Shown one piece after another: positions 1-6,436 of a stretch of DNA of 9,839 nt (its first letter is position 1; each line of letters opens with the position of its first letter). This DNA is from Lachnoclostridium sp. (GTDB taxonomy: Bacteria > Bacillota > Clostridia > Lachnospirales > Lachnospiraceae). The stretch covers positions 1 through 9,839 of the forward strand of contig DMCD01000012.1 of assembly GCA_003445895.1 (NCBI GenBank), read 5' to 3'. The notes under the pieces were generated by a model, which saw only the letters and a list, made by a program, of their open reading frames with translations, had not been told where the DNA came from and searched no databases. Position numbers and translations under genes: made by a program.

Positions 1-42
1 CAGAAAGAAGAAAACGACGGCCCGAAATCGGAAGGAAGGTGA
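1..42 (+). CDS. C-terminal tail of an upstream gene (partial)
   Basis: The frame starting at base 1 is open for 13 codons (QKEENDGPKSEGR) and stops at TGA 40-42, six bases before the next start codon. The purine-rich end of this reading frame doubles as the ribosome binding site of the next gene. Such tight packing suggests the tail of a cotranscribed gene. In many Clostridia the gene next to an AmrS-type radical SAM protein encodes a MEMO/AMMECR1 (AmmeMemoRadiSam A/B) protein, so that is the likeliest identity by context. The visible residues are charged, low in complexity and cannot identify a family. Confidence 0.45.
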   Translation, partial: QKEENDGPKSEGR

Positions 43-48
43 GGGAGC

Positions 49-909
49 ATGGCGGTATGTCAGGTGTGTTTCAGGCACTGTGCGATTGCGGAAGGAAAAA
101 CCGGCTTCTGCGGCGGCCGCATCTGCCGGAACGGGGAGGTTGTCGCCGGAAATTACGGAAAGATCACATCTGCGGCCCTGGATCCCATCGAGAAGAAGCC
201 CATTGCCCGGTTTCACCCGGGAAGTCTTATTCTCTCCATCGGGAGCTATGGCTGCAATCTGCGCTGCCCCTTCTGCCAGAATTATGAGATCTCCTGGTCG
301 GAGGAGGCGATGGCCTTCCGGAAAACCGCGGATTTCGTGCACCCGGAAGAGATCCGGGATTCTGCCCTCCATTACCGGAAGGAGGGCAATATCGGCGTGG
401 CCTTTACCTACAATGAACCTCTCATCGGCTGGGAATTTGTCCGGGATACGGCAAAGCTCATCCATGAGGCGGGGATGGTGAATGTCATGGTCACCAACGG
501 CACGGCAGAATTATCGGTGCTCGAAGAGCTTCTGCCTTATATCGATGCCATGAACATCGATCTGAAGGGCTTTACCGACCGGTATTACCGGGAGGTGCTG
601 GGGGGAGACCGGCAGATGGTGATGGACTTTATTAAGCGGGCTGTGCAGGACTGCCATGTGGAGCTGACCTGCCTCATTGTGCCGGGGGAAAATGACACAG
701 AGGAAGAGATGCGGGAGATGAGCGCCTGGATCGCCGGCCTTCCGGGCCGTGACGGGAATGGGGCCGGAACAGAGATTCCGCTCCATATTTCCCGGTTTTT
801 CCCGCGGTTCCACATGATGGACCGGAAGGCGACAGAAGTAAAGCAGGTATACCGGCTGGCGGAGATTGCACGGGAAAAGCTCCGGTATGTGTATACCGGG
901 AACTGCTGA
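49..909 (+). CDS. amrS: AmmeMemoRadiSam-type radical SAM enzyme (AmrS-like; PFL-activating-enzyme relative)
   Basis: A 286-residue cytosolic radical SAM protein. The CxxxCxxC motif that binds the 4Fe-4S cluster is C69-N-L-R-C73-P-F-C76, followed by QN, the form typical of AmrS and pyruvate formate-lyase activating enzyme homologues. An N-terminal cysteine-rich stretch (C4, C7, C11, C21, C26, with EGKTGFCGGR) matches the extra N-terminal motif of this subfamily. Downstream, the TYNEP segment and the MNIDLKGF segment are typical radical SAM barrel strands. The family cleaves S-adenosylmethionine to a 5'-deoxyadenosyl radical; the physiological substrate of AmrS is not established. ATG 49 follows the strong Shine-Dalgarno region GGAAGGTGAGGGAG and gives a normal family length. 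The gene lies 6 bases after the preceding stop and 16 bases before the MATE fusion, so cotranscription with both is likely. It could alternatively be annotated as a PFL-activating enzyme homologue, but no glycyl radical enzyme is nearby. Confidence 0.85.
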   Translation: MAVCQVCFRHCAIAEGKTGFCGGRICRNGEVVAGNYGKITSAALDPIEKKPIARFHPGSLILSIGSYGCNLRCPFCQNYEISWSEEAMAFRKTADFVHPEEIRDSALHYRKEGNIGVAFTYNEPLIGWEFVRDTAKLIHEAGMVNVMVTNGTAELSVLEELLPYIDAMNIDLKGFTDRYYREVLGGDRQMVMDFIKRAVQDCHVELTCLIVPGENDTEEEMREMSAWIAGLPGRDGNGAGTEIPLHISRFFPRFHMMDRKATEVKQVYRLAEIAREKLRYVYTGNC

Positions 910-925
910 GAAAGAGACTGATATT

Positions 926-2704
926 ATGAACACAACAGATACTTTGGACGGAAGAAAAATGCTGGCCAGGCAGCTGTACCGGCTTATGCCGGTGCAGATT
1001 ATTCTGTGTGCCAGCCCGTCGGTGAACGGAATTATATCCGGCCTTTTTGCCAGTAATTACGTGGGCGTAAAGGCGATGACGGCGGTGGGACTGTATGCGC
1101 CCATAGCCCAGTTCCTGGGCGCGGTGGGAATTCTTCTTCTCAGCGGCTCCCAGGTACTCTGCGGAAAGTATATGGGGCGGAATGAGGCGGAGCGCACCCA
1201 GCAGGTGTTCTCCCTGGACATGGGCGTGGTGATTCTGCTGTCGGCTGTGCTCACAGGCATTCTTCTTGCCGGAAGCCTCTTTGACCTTACCGGATTCCTG
1301 ACCGGGGACCCGGAGGTCCGCCATATTTTCAACCTTTATATTCTGGGTCAGGCCATCGGGCTTCCGACGGTGCTTCTGGGGCAGCAGCTGGCCGGGTTCC
1401 TGGCCTTTGAGCAGCAGGGGCAGCGGACTTCTCTTGCCATCGGCATCTATATACTGGTCAATCTGGCCCTGAACTGGCTTTTTGTCGCGAAAATGGGCAT
1501 GAGCGCCTTCGGCCTTTCCCTGGCCTCGTCCCTGGGCGGATGGATCTTTGTCCTGATCCAGGCCCAGTATTTCTTTACAAAACGGGCCATGCTGAAGTTT
1601 CATTTCCGCGGAATCAACCTCCGGGACCTGGGAGATATTGTCTCCATCGGATTCGGCGGAGCGCTTTCCCAGGGCTGTCAGGTTATCCGAATGATTATTC
1701 TCAACGGCGCGATTCTCTCGGCGGTGGGAAATCTGGGACTTTCGGCGTTTACGGCCGTCAATGCGACGCTGGCAATTTTCTGGGCGATACCCAACGGGAT
1801 TCTGAATGTGTCCCGGATGCTGATGAGCGTAAGCATCGGCGAGGAGGACCGCACAACCCTGGTGGATGTGATGCGGACGGCCATCTGCCGCGGCGGCGTT
1901 CTGATGGCGGGCGTTGCGGCAGTACTGATTCTGTGTGCGGATCCATTTACCAGACTGTATTATCAGGATACGGCATCGGAAGTATACCGGCTGACGGTAA
2001 GCGGATTCCGGATTATTCCGCTCGCCATGGTGCCCGGTCTTTTCTATCTTCACTATGTGGGGTACGGGCAGGCTTCCGGAAAGACGGGGATTGTGACGCT
2101 CCTGTCGATCCTGGACGGCGTGGTCTGCGTCGCGGGTTTTACCCTCCTGACAATCCGGACCATGGGCATGGACGGCGTATACTGGGCGCATGTGTTCAAT
2201 GGCTTCTTCACGGTGCTGGTGGCGGTGCTCTATGCATCGATGATGAAGGGGCATATCCCGCGGAATATGGATGATCTGATGGTGGTGCCGGATGATTTCG
2301 GGGCAGCGGAGGACGAGCGGATGGATATCTCCCTGCATACCGCAGAGTCCGCGGTCAATACAGCCGAAGCGGTGGAGAAGTTCTGTCTGGCCCATGGCTT
2401 TGATGAGAGACGGGCCTATCTGGCGGGTCTCTGCATGGAAGAGATGGCGGTAAATGTGCTGGAGCACGGGTTTAAAAAGGATTCGCGGATACACAGCGTG
2501 GATATCCGCGTGGTTCACGGGCAGGAGGATCTGATTCTCCGCATCCGGGACGACTGCGTACCCTTTGATCCGGGCAGCAGGAAGGATATTCTGAATCCGG
2601 AGGACCCGCAGAAACACCTGGGCATCCGCATGGTTTACCAGATCGCGAAGGACATCCGGTACCAGAATATTCTGGGACTGAACGTCCTGACGATAAAAAT
2701 GTAA
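926..2704 (+). CDS. MATE-family membrane transporter fused to an RsbW-like GHKL ATPase/kinase domain
   Basis: A 592-residue fusion. Residues about 1-450 are hydrophobic with the pattern of a full MATE (NorM-like) multidrug/cation antiporter: repeated membrane helices, an early segment with PSVNGIISGLFASNYVG, and a second half starting near GDIVSIGFGGALSQGCQ. After a short acidic linker, residues about 466-592 are soluble and match the HATPase domain of RsbW/SpoIIAB anti-sigma serine kinases. The N-box is CMEEMAVNVLEHGF (E506, N510, H514), the G1 region is RIRDDCVPFDP, and the end is LGIRMVYQIAKDI...LGLNVLTIKM. RsbW-like enzymes phosphorylate STAS-domain antagonists; here the target is unknown and the transporter substrate cannot be read from sequence. 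The G1 box has Cys where Gly is usual, so ATPase activity is not certain. ATG 926 is preferred because GAAAGAG lies 9 bases upstream and the MATE domain starts there; an in-frame ATG at 866 would overlap the preceding gene and add an unrelated 20-residue tail. The phosphatase gene follows. Confidence 0.88.
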   Translation: MNTTDTLDGRKMLARQLYRLMPVQIILCASPSVNGIISGLFASNYVGVKAMTAVGLYAPIAQFLGAVGILLLSGSQVLCGKYMGRNEAERTQQVFSLDMGVVILLSAVLTGILLAGSLFDLTGFLTGDPEVRHIFNLYILGQAIGLPTVLLGQQLAGFLAFEQQGQRTSLAIGIYILVNLALNWLFVAKMGMSAFGLSLASSLGGWIFVLIQAQYFFTKRAMLKFHFRGINLRDLGDIVSIGFGGALSQGCQVIRMIILNGAILSAVGNLGLSAFTAVNATLAIFWAIPNGILNVSRMLMSVSIGEEDRTTLVDVMRTAICRGGVLMAGVAAVLILCADPFTRLYYQDTASEVYRLTVSGFRIIPLAMVPGLFYLHYVGYGQASGKTGIVTLLSILDGVVCVAGFTLLTIRTMGMDGVYWAHVFNGFFTVLVAVLYASMMKGHIPRNMDDLMVVPDDFGAAEDERMDISLHTAESAVNTAEAVEKFCLAHGFDERRAYLAGLCMEEMAVNVLEHGFKKDSRIHSVDIRVVHGQEDLILRIRDDCVPFDPGSRKDILNPEDPQKHLGIRMVYQIAKDIRYQNILGLNVLTIKM

Positions 2705-2710
2705 AAATCA

Positions 2711-2739
2711 TTGTTGTGAAGGTCTGCCCGGGGTATAAT
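2711..2739 (+). promoter_or_regulatory. Sigma-A-type promoter of the SpoIIE-family phosphatase gene
   Basis: A perfect -10 box TATAAT (2734-2739) lies 17 bases downstream of TTGTTG (2711-2716), a half-matching -35 box. It falls in the 81-base gap between the MATE fusion and the phosphatase gene, and predicts a start of transcription near 2746. The -35 is weak, so an activator may help, or the site may only supplement read-through from upstream. No terminator hairpin is visible in the gap, so the phosphatase could also be transcribed with the MATE fusion. Confidence 0.55.
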
Positions 2740-2765
2740 AATACCATTAAGGTGAACTGTCGGAA

Positions 2766-2816
2766 ATGCTGCACATCGGCGGCAGATGCATGTATCGGAT
2801 GAGCGTATGGACCTGA
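2766..2816 (+). CDS. Possible 16-codon leader ORF overlapping the phosphatase start
   Basis: ATG 2766 opens a 16-codon frame (MLHIGGRCMYRMSVWT) ending at TGA 2814-2816, inside the phosphatase gene in another frame. The best ribosome binding site in the gap, AAGGTGA (2749-2755), is 10 bases before this ATG and about 30 bases before the phosphatase ATG, which has no good site of its own. This suggests translation of the short frame might deliver ribosomes to the phosphatase start by coupling. Such short frames also arise by chance, so this is a tentative call. Confidence 0.25.
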   Translation: MLHIGGRCMYRMSVWT

Positions 2817-4876
2817 CTTATAAAGAAAACAGTAAAAATAAAAAACGAAGATCCATCAGAAAGCAGATTGTGGCGCTTGTGATGGGAAGCGTCTTTTTTG
2901 CATTGGCTGTCACGACCATGTCGGCGCTCTTTTTCATGCAGAAGATCCGCAACGTCAGTGAGCGGGCGCTGACCGGCCAGATGGAGGAACAGCTGCTGCA
3001 GCTGGCGGTAAGCTCGGCTGACCTTACCGATGAGGAGATTAAGCATTATCTCAGTTCCGTAAAGCTCTTTTCCCGCTATGCCGAGGAGATATACAGCCAC
3101 CCGGAATACTTCCTGGAGAGGCCGGTCTATGCTCCCATGAAGAGGAACGACGGGCATTTTGCCCTGCAGCGGTATTACGCATCGGAGCAGATTGACAAAG
3201 AGGCGGTTCGGGACGAGACCAGGCTTCTGGCCAATATGGAATCCATCTTTGCTCCCTTCATGTATAATGAGCAGGATATGGTTTCCGATATCTATATTGC
3301 GACCAAAAAGGGGGTCTTCATCAGCTATAACAGTGCTTCTCTCGGCAACCGGATGCTTGACGACGAGTATTTTAATTATTTTGAGAGAGAATGGTATAAG
3401 AGAGCCATCGAATCCGGTGATACCGGTGTCACGTCGGTGTATATGGATTCCTTTAAAAAAGGAGCGACGATCAGCTGCTCCACACCCGTTATGAAGGACG
3501 GGGAGACGGTCGCGGTGCTGAGCATGGATATCCTGACCAAAAACCTGCAGGAAGAAATGCAGGCCATGAAGATGCCGCAGGGGGCCTATGTGTTCGTGAT
3601 CACGGACGACGGACAGCTGATTGCGGATACCCGGCTCGAGGGCGGTGTGACAGAGCAGATGCACATCTCTGCGGGAGAGTACGGCGATGAGACGATTATC
3701 GAGCGGCTTCTTTCCGGCAAAGAGGGCGTGACACTGGCTTCGGACGGAAACTACTATGCCTACAGTCCGATTGTGACAACGAGATGGGCGTTCTGCGTCT
3801 CCATTCCGCAGACCTATGTCCTGGCGCCGCTTTCCGGCGTGGATACCAATGTCCGCATCGCAATCCTTGACTTTGTGATATTCTCCCTGATGTTCTGCGG
3901 CGTGCTTCTGTATCTTACCAGTCACTATTCCGAGGAGCTCCTCCGCCCGATCCGCGAGCTGAAGGAAGATGTGGATATCATCAGCTCCGGCAATCTGAAC
4001 TGGAAGGTGGAGATCCGGAATAACGACGAGATCGGTGATCTGGGAGAAGCCTTCAACCGGATGACCGATGATCTGCGCACGTATATTGCCGATCTGACCC
4101 GGGTGACGGGGGAGAGAGAGCGTATCCGGGCCGAGCTGGATGTCGCGGCAAGGATCCAGCGGGATATGCTGATAAGTACCTTCCCGGCCTTCCCGGACCG
4201 GAAGGAATTTGACCTTTACGCCACGATGCGTCCGGCCAAGGAGGTCGGCGGTGATTTCTATGATTTCTACATGATAGATGATCACCATCTGGCACTGGCC
4301 ATTGCGGACGTGTCCGGAAAGGGCATTCCCGCGGCACTGTTCATGATGATGTCCATGCTTCCCTTAAGAGGCCACGCCAAGGGCAAGTCGTCACCGGCGG
4401 AGGTCATCGGGATTGTCAACAACATCCTCTGCAAGAGGAATGATGAGAGCATGTTCGTCACAGTCTGGCTGGGATTCCTGGATCTCCGGACCGGAAAGAT
4501 GGTCTGCGCGAATGCGGGACATGAATATCCGATGCTCCGGCATCCCGGCGGCGAGTATGAACTGATTAAGGATCCGCACGGGCTTGCGGCGGGCGTGATG
4601 GAAGATGTCCGCTACAGGGATTATGAGCTGCAGCTGGAGCCGGGAAGCGATCTCTTTGTCTACAGCGACGGCCTGCCGGAGGGCATCAACGAAGAGAATG
4701 TGCAGTTCGGCACAGACGGAATTCTGCGGACCCTGAACGGGGCCAAGGACCTCAGGCCGGAAGTACTTCTTCCGCTGATGCAGGAGGCAGAGGATACCTT
4801 TGCCGGCACTGCACCCCAGTTTGATGATATTACAATGATGGGACTCCACTGGAACGGTCCGGCCCAGGAGCTGTGA
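2786..4876 (+). CDS. Membrane sensor phosphatase: dCache-HAMP-SpoIIE/RsbU-type PP2C
   Basis: A 696-residue sensor phosphatase. A basic N-terminus (KNKKRRSIRKQ) precedes transmembrane segment 1 (about residues 28-51). Residues about 52-352 form an extracytoplasmic dCache-like sensor with the usual WY...G.T..Y.D pattern (W203-Y204) and a closing LSMDI (D248). Transmembrane segment 2 is about 358-380, followed by HAMP (LLRPIRELKEDV..., P388, then NNDEIGDLGEAFNRM) and a helical linker with AARIQRDML. The C-terminal PP2C domain carries the acidic metal-binding motifs GGDFYD (D490, D493), IADVSGKG (D508), YSDG (D628) and FDDIT (D680, D681). Enzymes of this type dephosphorylate phosphoserine on STAS antagonist proteins in partner-switching circuits. 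It lacks the ten-helix N-terminus of sporulation SpoIIE, so it is RsbU-like. Its neighbour upstream ends in an RsbW-like domain, which suggests a functional pair. ATG 2786 is used; ATG 2807 (GGATGAG upstream, but very close) is a possible alternative that removes seven residues. Confidence 0.9.
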   Translation: MHVSDERMDLTYKENSKNKKRRSIRKQIVALVMGSVFFALAVTTMSALFFMQKIRNVSERALTGQMEEQLLQLAVSSADLTDEEIKHYLSSVKLFSRYAEEIYSHPEYFLERPVYAPMKRNDGHFALQRYYASEQIDKEAVRDETRLLANMESIFAPFMYNEQDMVSDIYIATKKGVFISYNSASLGNRMLDDEYFNYFEREWYKRAIESGDTGVTSVYMDSFKKGATISCSTPVMKDGETVAVLSMDILTKNLQEEMQAMKMPQGAYVFVITDDGQLIADTRLEGGVTEQMHISAGEYGDETIIERLLSGKEGVTLASDGNYYAYSPIVTTRWAFCVSIPQTYVLAPLSGVDTNVRIAILDFVIFSLMFCGVLLYLTSHYSEELLRPIRELKEDVDIISSGNLNWKVEIRNNDEIGDLGEAFNRMTDDLRTYIADLTRVTGERERIRAELDVAARIQRDMLISTFPAFPDRKEFDLYATMRPAKEVGGDFYDFYMIDDHHLALAIADVSGKGIPAALFMMMSMLPLRGHAKGKSSPAEVIGIVNNILCKRNDESMFVTVWLGFLDLRTGKMVCANAGHEYPMLRHPGGEYELIKDPHGLAAGVMEDVRYRDYELQLEPGSDLFVYSDGLPEGINEENVQFGTDGILRTLNGAKDLRPEVLLPLMQEAEDTFAGTAPQFDDITMMGLHWNGPAQEL

Positions 4877-6353
4877 GAGAGGCGGCCTTCCGGAAGAGGG
4901 ACGCATTCTCCGCGATGATAATACAGAGGTTTTCCCGTGTCCGGGAAATGTTCTGGAACAGCATACGATCATAGAGATAATTCGGGTTGCCGTGGGCATG
5001 TGCGCGCAGGCAGCCCGTTTTGTCGTAGTAGAACTCCTTTCCCAGGGTGACGACGACCCGGTCAAACTCCAGACCGATGACATCGTGGGTATCCAGGGTA
5101 TGAGCGGATTGGCCTTCCCCCTCGGAGCAGGCAATATAGATATACCCCTGCGACTCCATATACCGGCGGAGGCGGAGGGCCTCATCGGCATCGGGTGCCC
5201 AGAGGATCCGAATGTTGGAGAAGCTGTACTTCGGCGTCTTTTTCCGCAGGTCAAAGAAGGCGGTGACAAAGGCCGCAATCTCCATATTTATGCGAAGCCT
5301 GGAGGAGAGGGTGAACAGATTCTCCCCTGCCAGGGCGGCAATCCGGGAGGAGATATCCCGCTTCCGCTCGGAAACGGTCAGAATCTGGGCCGGATCATGG
5401 CAGAATACCACAAAGAGGCCCCGTTCTCCGGCAAATGTTACAAGCAGCTCAAAGGTCTCCAGGTAGATGCGCTGCGCCTCATCGACGAGAATAACCTCGG
5501 GTTTTGTCTGCAGGAGATATTCCGGGGTCACGGTACGGATGGATTCGATGGTAAAGTCTTTCATGGCGCTCCGGAGGATTTCATGTCCCTCGGAGAGACG
5601 GGCGCAGTGGAGTACAAGGACCCTTCTCTTTTCGGAAAGCCGGCGGGCCAGGTCGTAAAGGAGCAGTGTCTTGCCGGTGCCCGGACTTCCGGTGATGCCC
5701 GCAAAACGGCAGCCTGCCTCTGTTTTATCTGCCAGCAGGAGAAGCTCTTTTCCGAACTGCTGCTGCTGATTGGTCAGGAAATACCGGTTTCGGATAAATG
5801 GTTCCGGCGTGGTGATGGGCGAGATGAGGAATTCCGAAATCTTAAACAGGGGAGCAATATCCGTCTCATAAAAGTCGGAAAACCGGCGCATGGCGCCGAT
5901 CAGCTCTTCTGCAGAGGAAGGCGTGAGGGCACCGGTTTCCGGAGAAATGGTGTAGAACCGTTTTACGGAGGAGATATAGGTAAAGGAACACACTTCTCCT
6001 GCGATCATGTGGAGGTAATAGCGGTTCTGCAGCAGCTGCTTTTCGACCTTTTCTTCGGCGATGACCTGGCTCTTGAGCTCAATGTTGAGCACGGCGCTGC
6101 GGTCCCGGCGCACCTTGACGAGGTCGAATTCCTTGCCGATCCGCTCGAGAACAAAGGAAAAGAAAAAACCGTCATAGCAGGCGGTTTCATCGAGTCCCGC
6201 CCGGAACAGCGTTTTTATGAGAGAACGGAGGGCAACCTGATCCGCACGGCGGATCCGCTCCCGTTCCGGACGTCCGGAGAGGGCGTTTTCGCAGTCGGAA
6301 AAGAGATCCTCTTTTGTAATATTTCGCAGATAGCTGATATTTAAGGGACGCAT
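4830..6353 (-). CDS. PD-(D/E)XK-nuclease-like domain fused to a superfamily 1 helicase-like ATPase (DUF2075-like)
   Basis: A 507-residue soluble protein. Residues about 55-120 contain a restriction-endonuclease-like core: E70, D77 in GKEFDL, and E92-L-K94 in NIELKSQ, the expected D-(x)n-ExK arrangement. The second part is a superfamily 1-like ATPase. It has Walker A GSPGTGKT (222-229), Walker B VILVDEAQR (D291, E292), a motif III-like VVFCHDPAQIL (315-324), LSSRLRINMEIAAF (349-362), motif V-like HDVIGLEFDRVVVTLG (423-438), and motif VI-like NISRTRENLCIII (468-480, R471/R473). This resembles DUF2075 ATPases, which act on nucleic acids, but the biological role is not known. The start at 6353 is chosen because AAAGGA lies 6 bases upstream and the extended -10 box at 6400-6405 puts transcription start downstream of an earlier in-frame ATG at 6398. 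It stands alone on its strand. Its 3' end overlaps the phosphatase gene. Confidence 0.8.
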   Translation of the reverse strand: MRPLNISYLRNITKEDLFSDCENALSGRPERERIRRADQVALRSLIKTLFRAGLDETACYDGFFFSFVLERIGKEFDLVKVRRDRSAVLNIELKSQVIAEEKVEKQLLQNRYYLHMIAGEVCSFTYISSVKRFYTISPETGALTPSSAEELIGAMRRFSDFYETDIAPLFKISEFLISPITTPEPFIRNRYFLTNQQQQFGKELLLLADKTEAGCRFAGITGSPGTGKTLLLYDLARRLSEKRRVLVLHCARLSEGHEILRSAMKDFTIESIRTVTPEYLLQTKPEVILVDEAQRIYLETFELLVTFAGERGLFVVFCHDPAQILTVSERKRDISSRIAALAGENLFTLSSRLRINMEIAAFVTAFFDLRKKTPKYSFSNIRILWAPDADEALRLRRYMESQGYIYIACSEGEGQSAHTLDTHDVIGLEFDRVVVTLGKEFYYDKTGCLRAHAHGNPNYLYDRMLFQNISRTRENLCIIIAENASLFRKAASLTAPGPDRSSGVPSL

Positions 6354-6436
6354 GGCAGTTCCTTTCAGGTTGCGGGAATAAGACAGATTTGCTACCATGA
6401 TTATAACACATACCTTAATGGAAAGGTTCCGGTTCT
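6354..6436. promoter_or_regulatory. Divergent intergenic region between the nuclease-helicase gene and the ABC exporter operon
   Basis: The 83 bases must serve both divergent units. The minus-strand promoter is clear. On the plus strand the ABC operon has a ribosome binding site GAAAGG (6421-6426) 10 bases before ATG 6437. The only promoter candidate is weak: TTGCTA (6389-6394), 16 bases, TACCTT (6411-6416). This would overlap the minus-strand promoter, so the two could interfere or share a regulator. No operator palindrome is evident. Confidence 0.4.
6400..6408 (-). promoter_or_regulatory. Extended -10 promoter of the nuclease-helicase gene
   Basis: Read on the minus strand the sequence is TGTTATAAT, a perfect -10 hexamer (6405 to 6400) with the TGn extension. 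No convincing -35 box sits 17 bases further upstream, which is tolerated by extended -10 promoters. Transcription would begin near 6393, leaving a leader of about 40 bases with the ribosome binding site AAAGGA before ATG 6353. Confidence 0.55.

Noticed and set aside
866..925. Longer start for the MATE fusion at ATG 866
   Set aside because: It would overlap the radical SAM gene by 44 bases and add 20 residues with no family match, while ATG 926 has a ribosome binding site and begins just before the conserved MATE region.
674..2617. A 647-codon open frame on the minus strand across the radical SAM and MATE-fusion genes
   Set aside because: It is antisense to two well-supported genes, its translation is rich in His, Arg, Gln and Pro with no recognisable domain, and long mirror frames are common opposite GC-rich coding sequence.
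4992..6344. A 450-codon plus-strand frame opposite the nuclease-helicase gene
   Set aside because: The minus-strand frame has ordered helicase motifs, a good ribosome binding site and a promoter. The plus-strand translation has none of these and is a shadow.
6354..6398. Longer start for the nuclease-helicase gene at ATG 6398
   Set aside because: The extended -10 box ends two bases upstream of this ATG, so the transcript would start after it; ATG 6353 has a much better ribosome binding site.
6359..6426. Inverted CCTTTC (6361-6366) and GAAAGG (6421-6426) as a possible operator
   Set aside because: These are the Shine-Dalgarno sequences of the two divergent genes, which are expected to be reverse complements of each other; the 54-base spacing argues against an operator.
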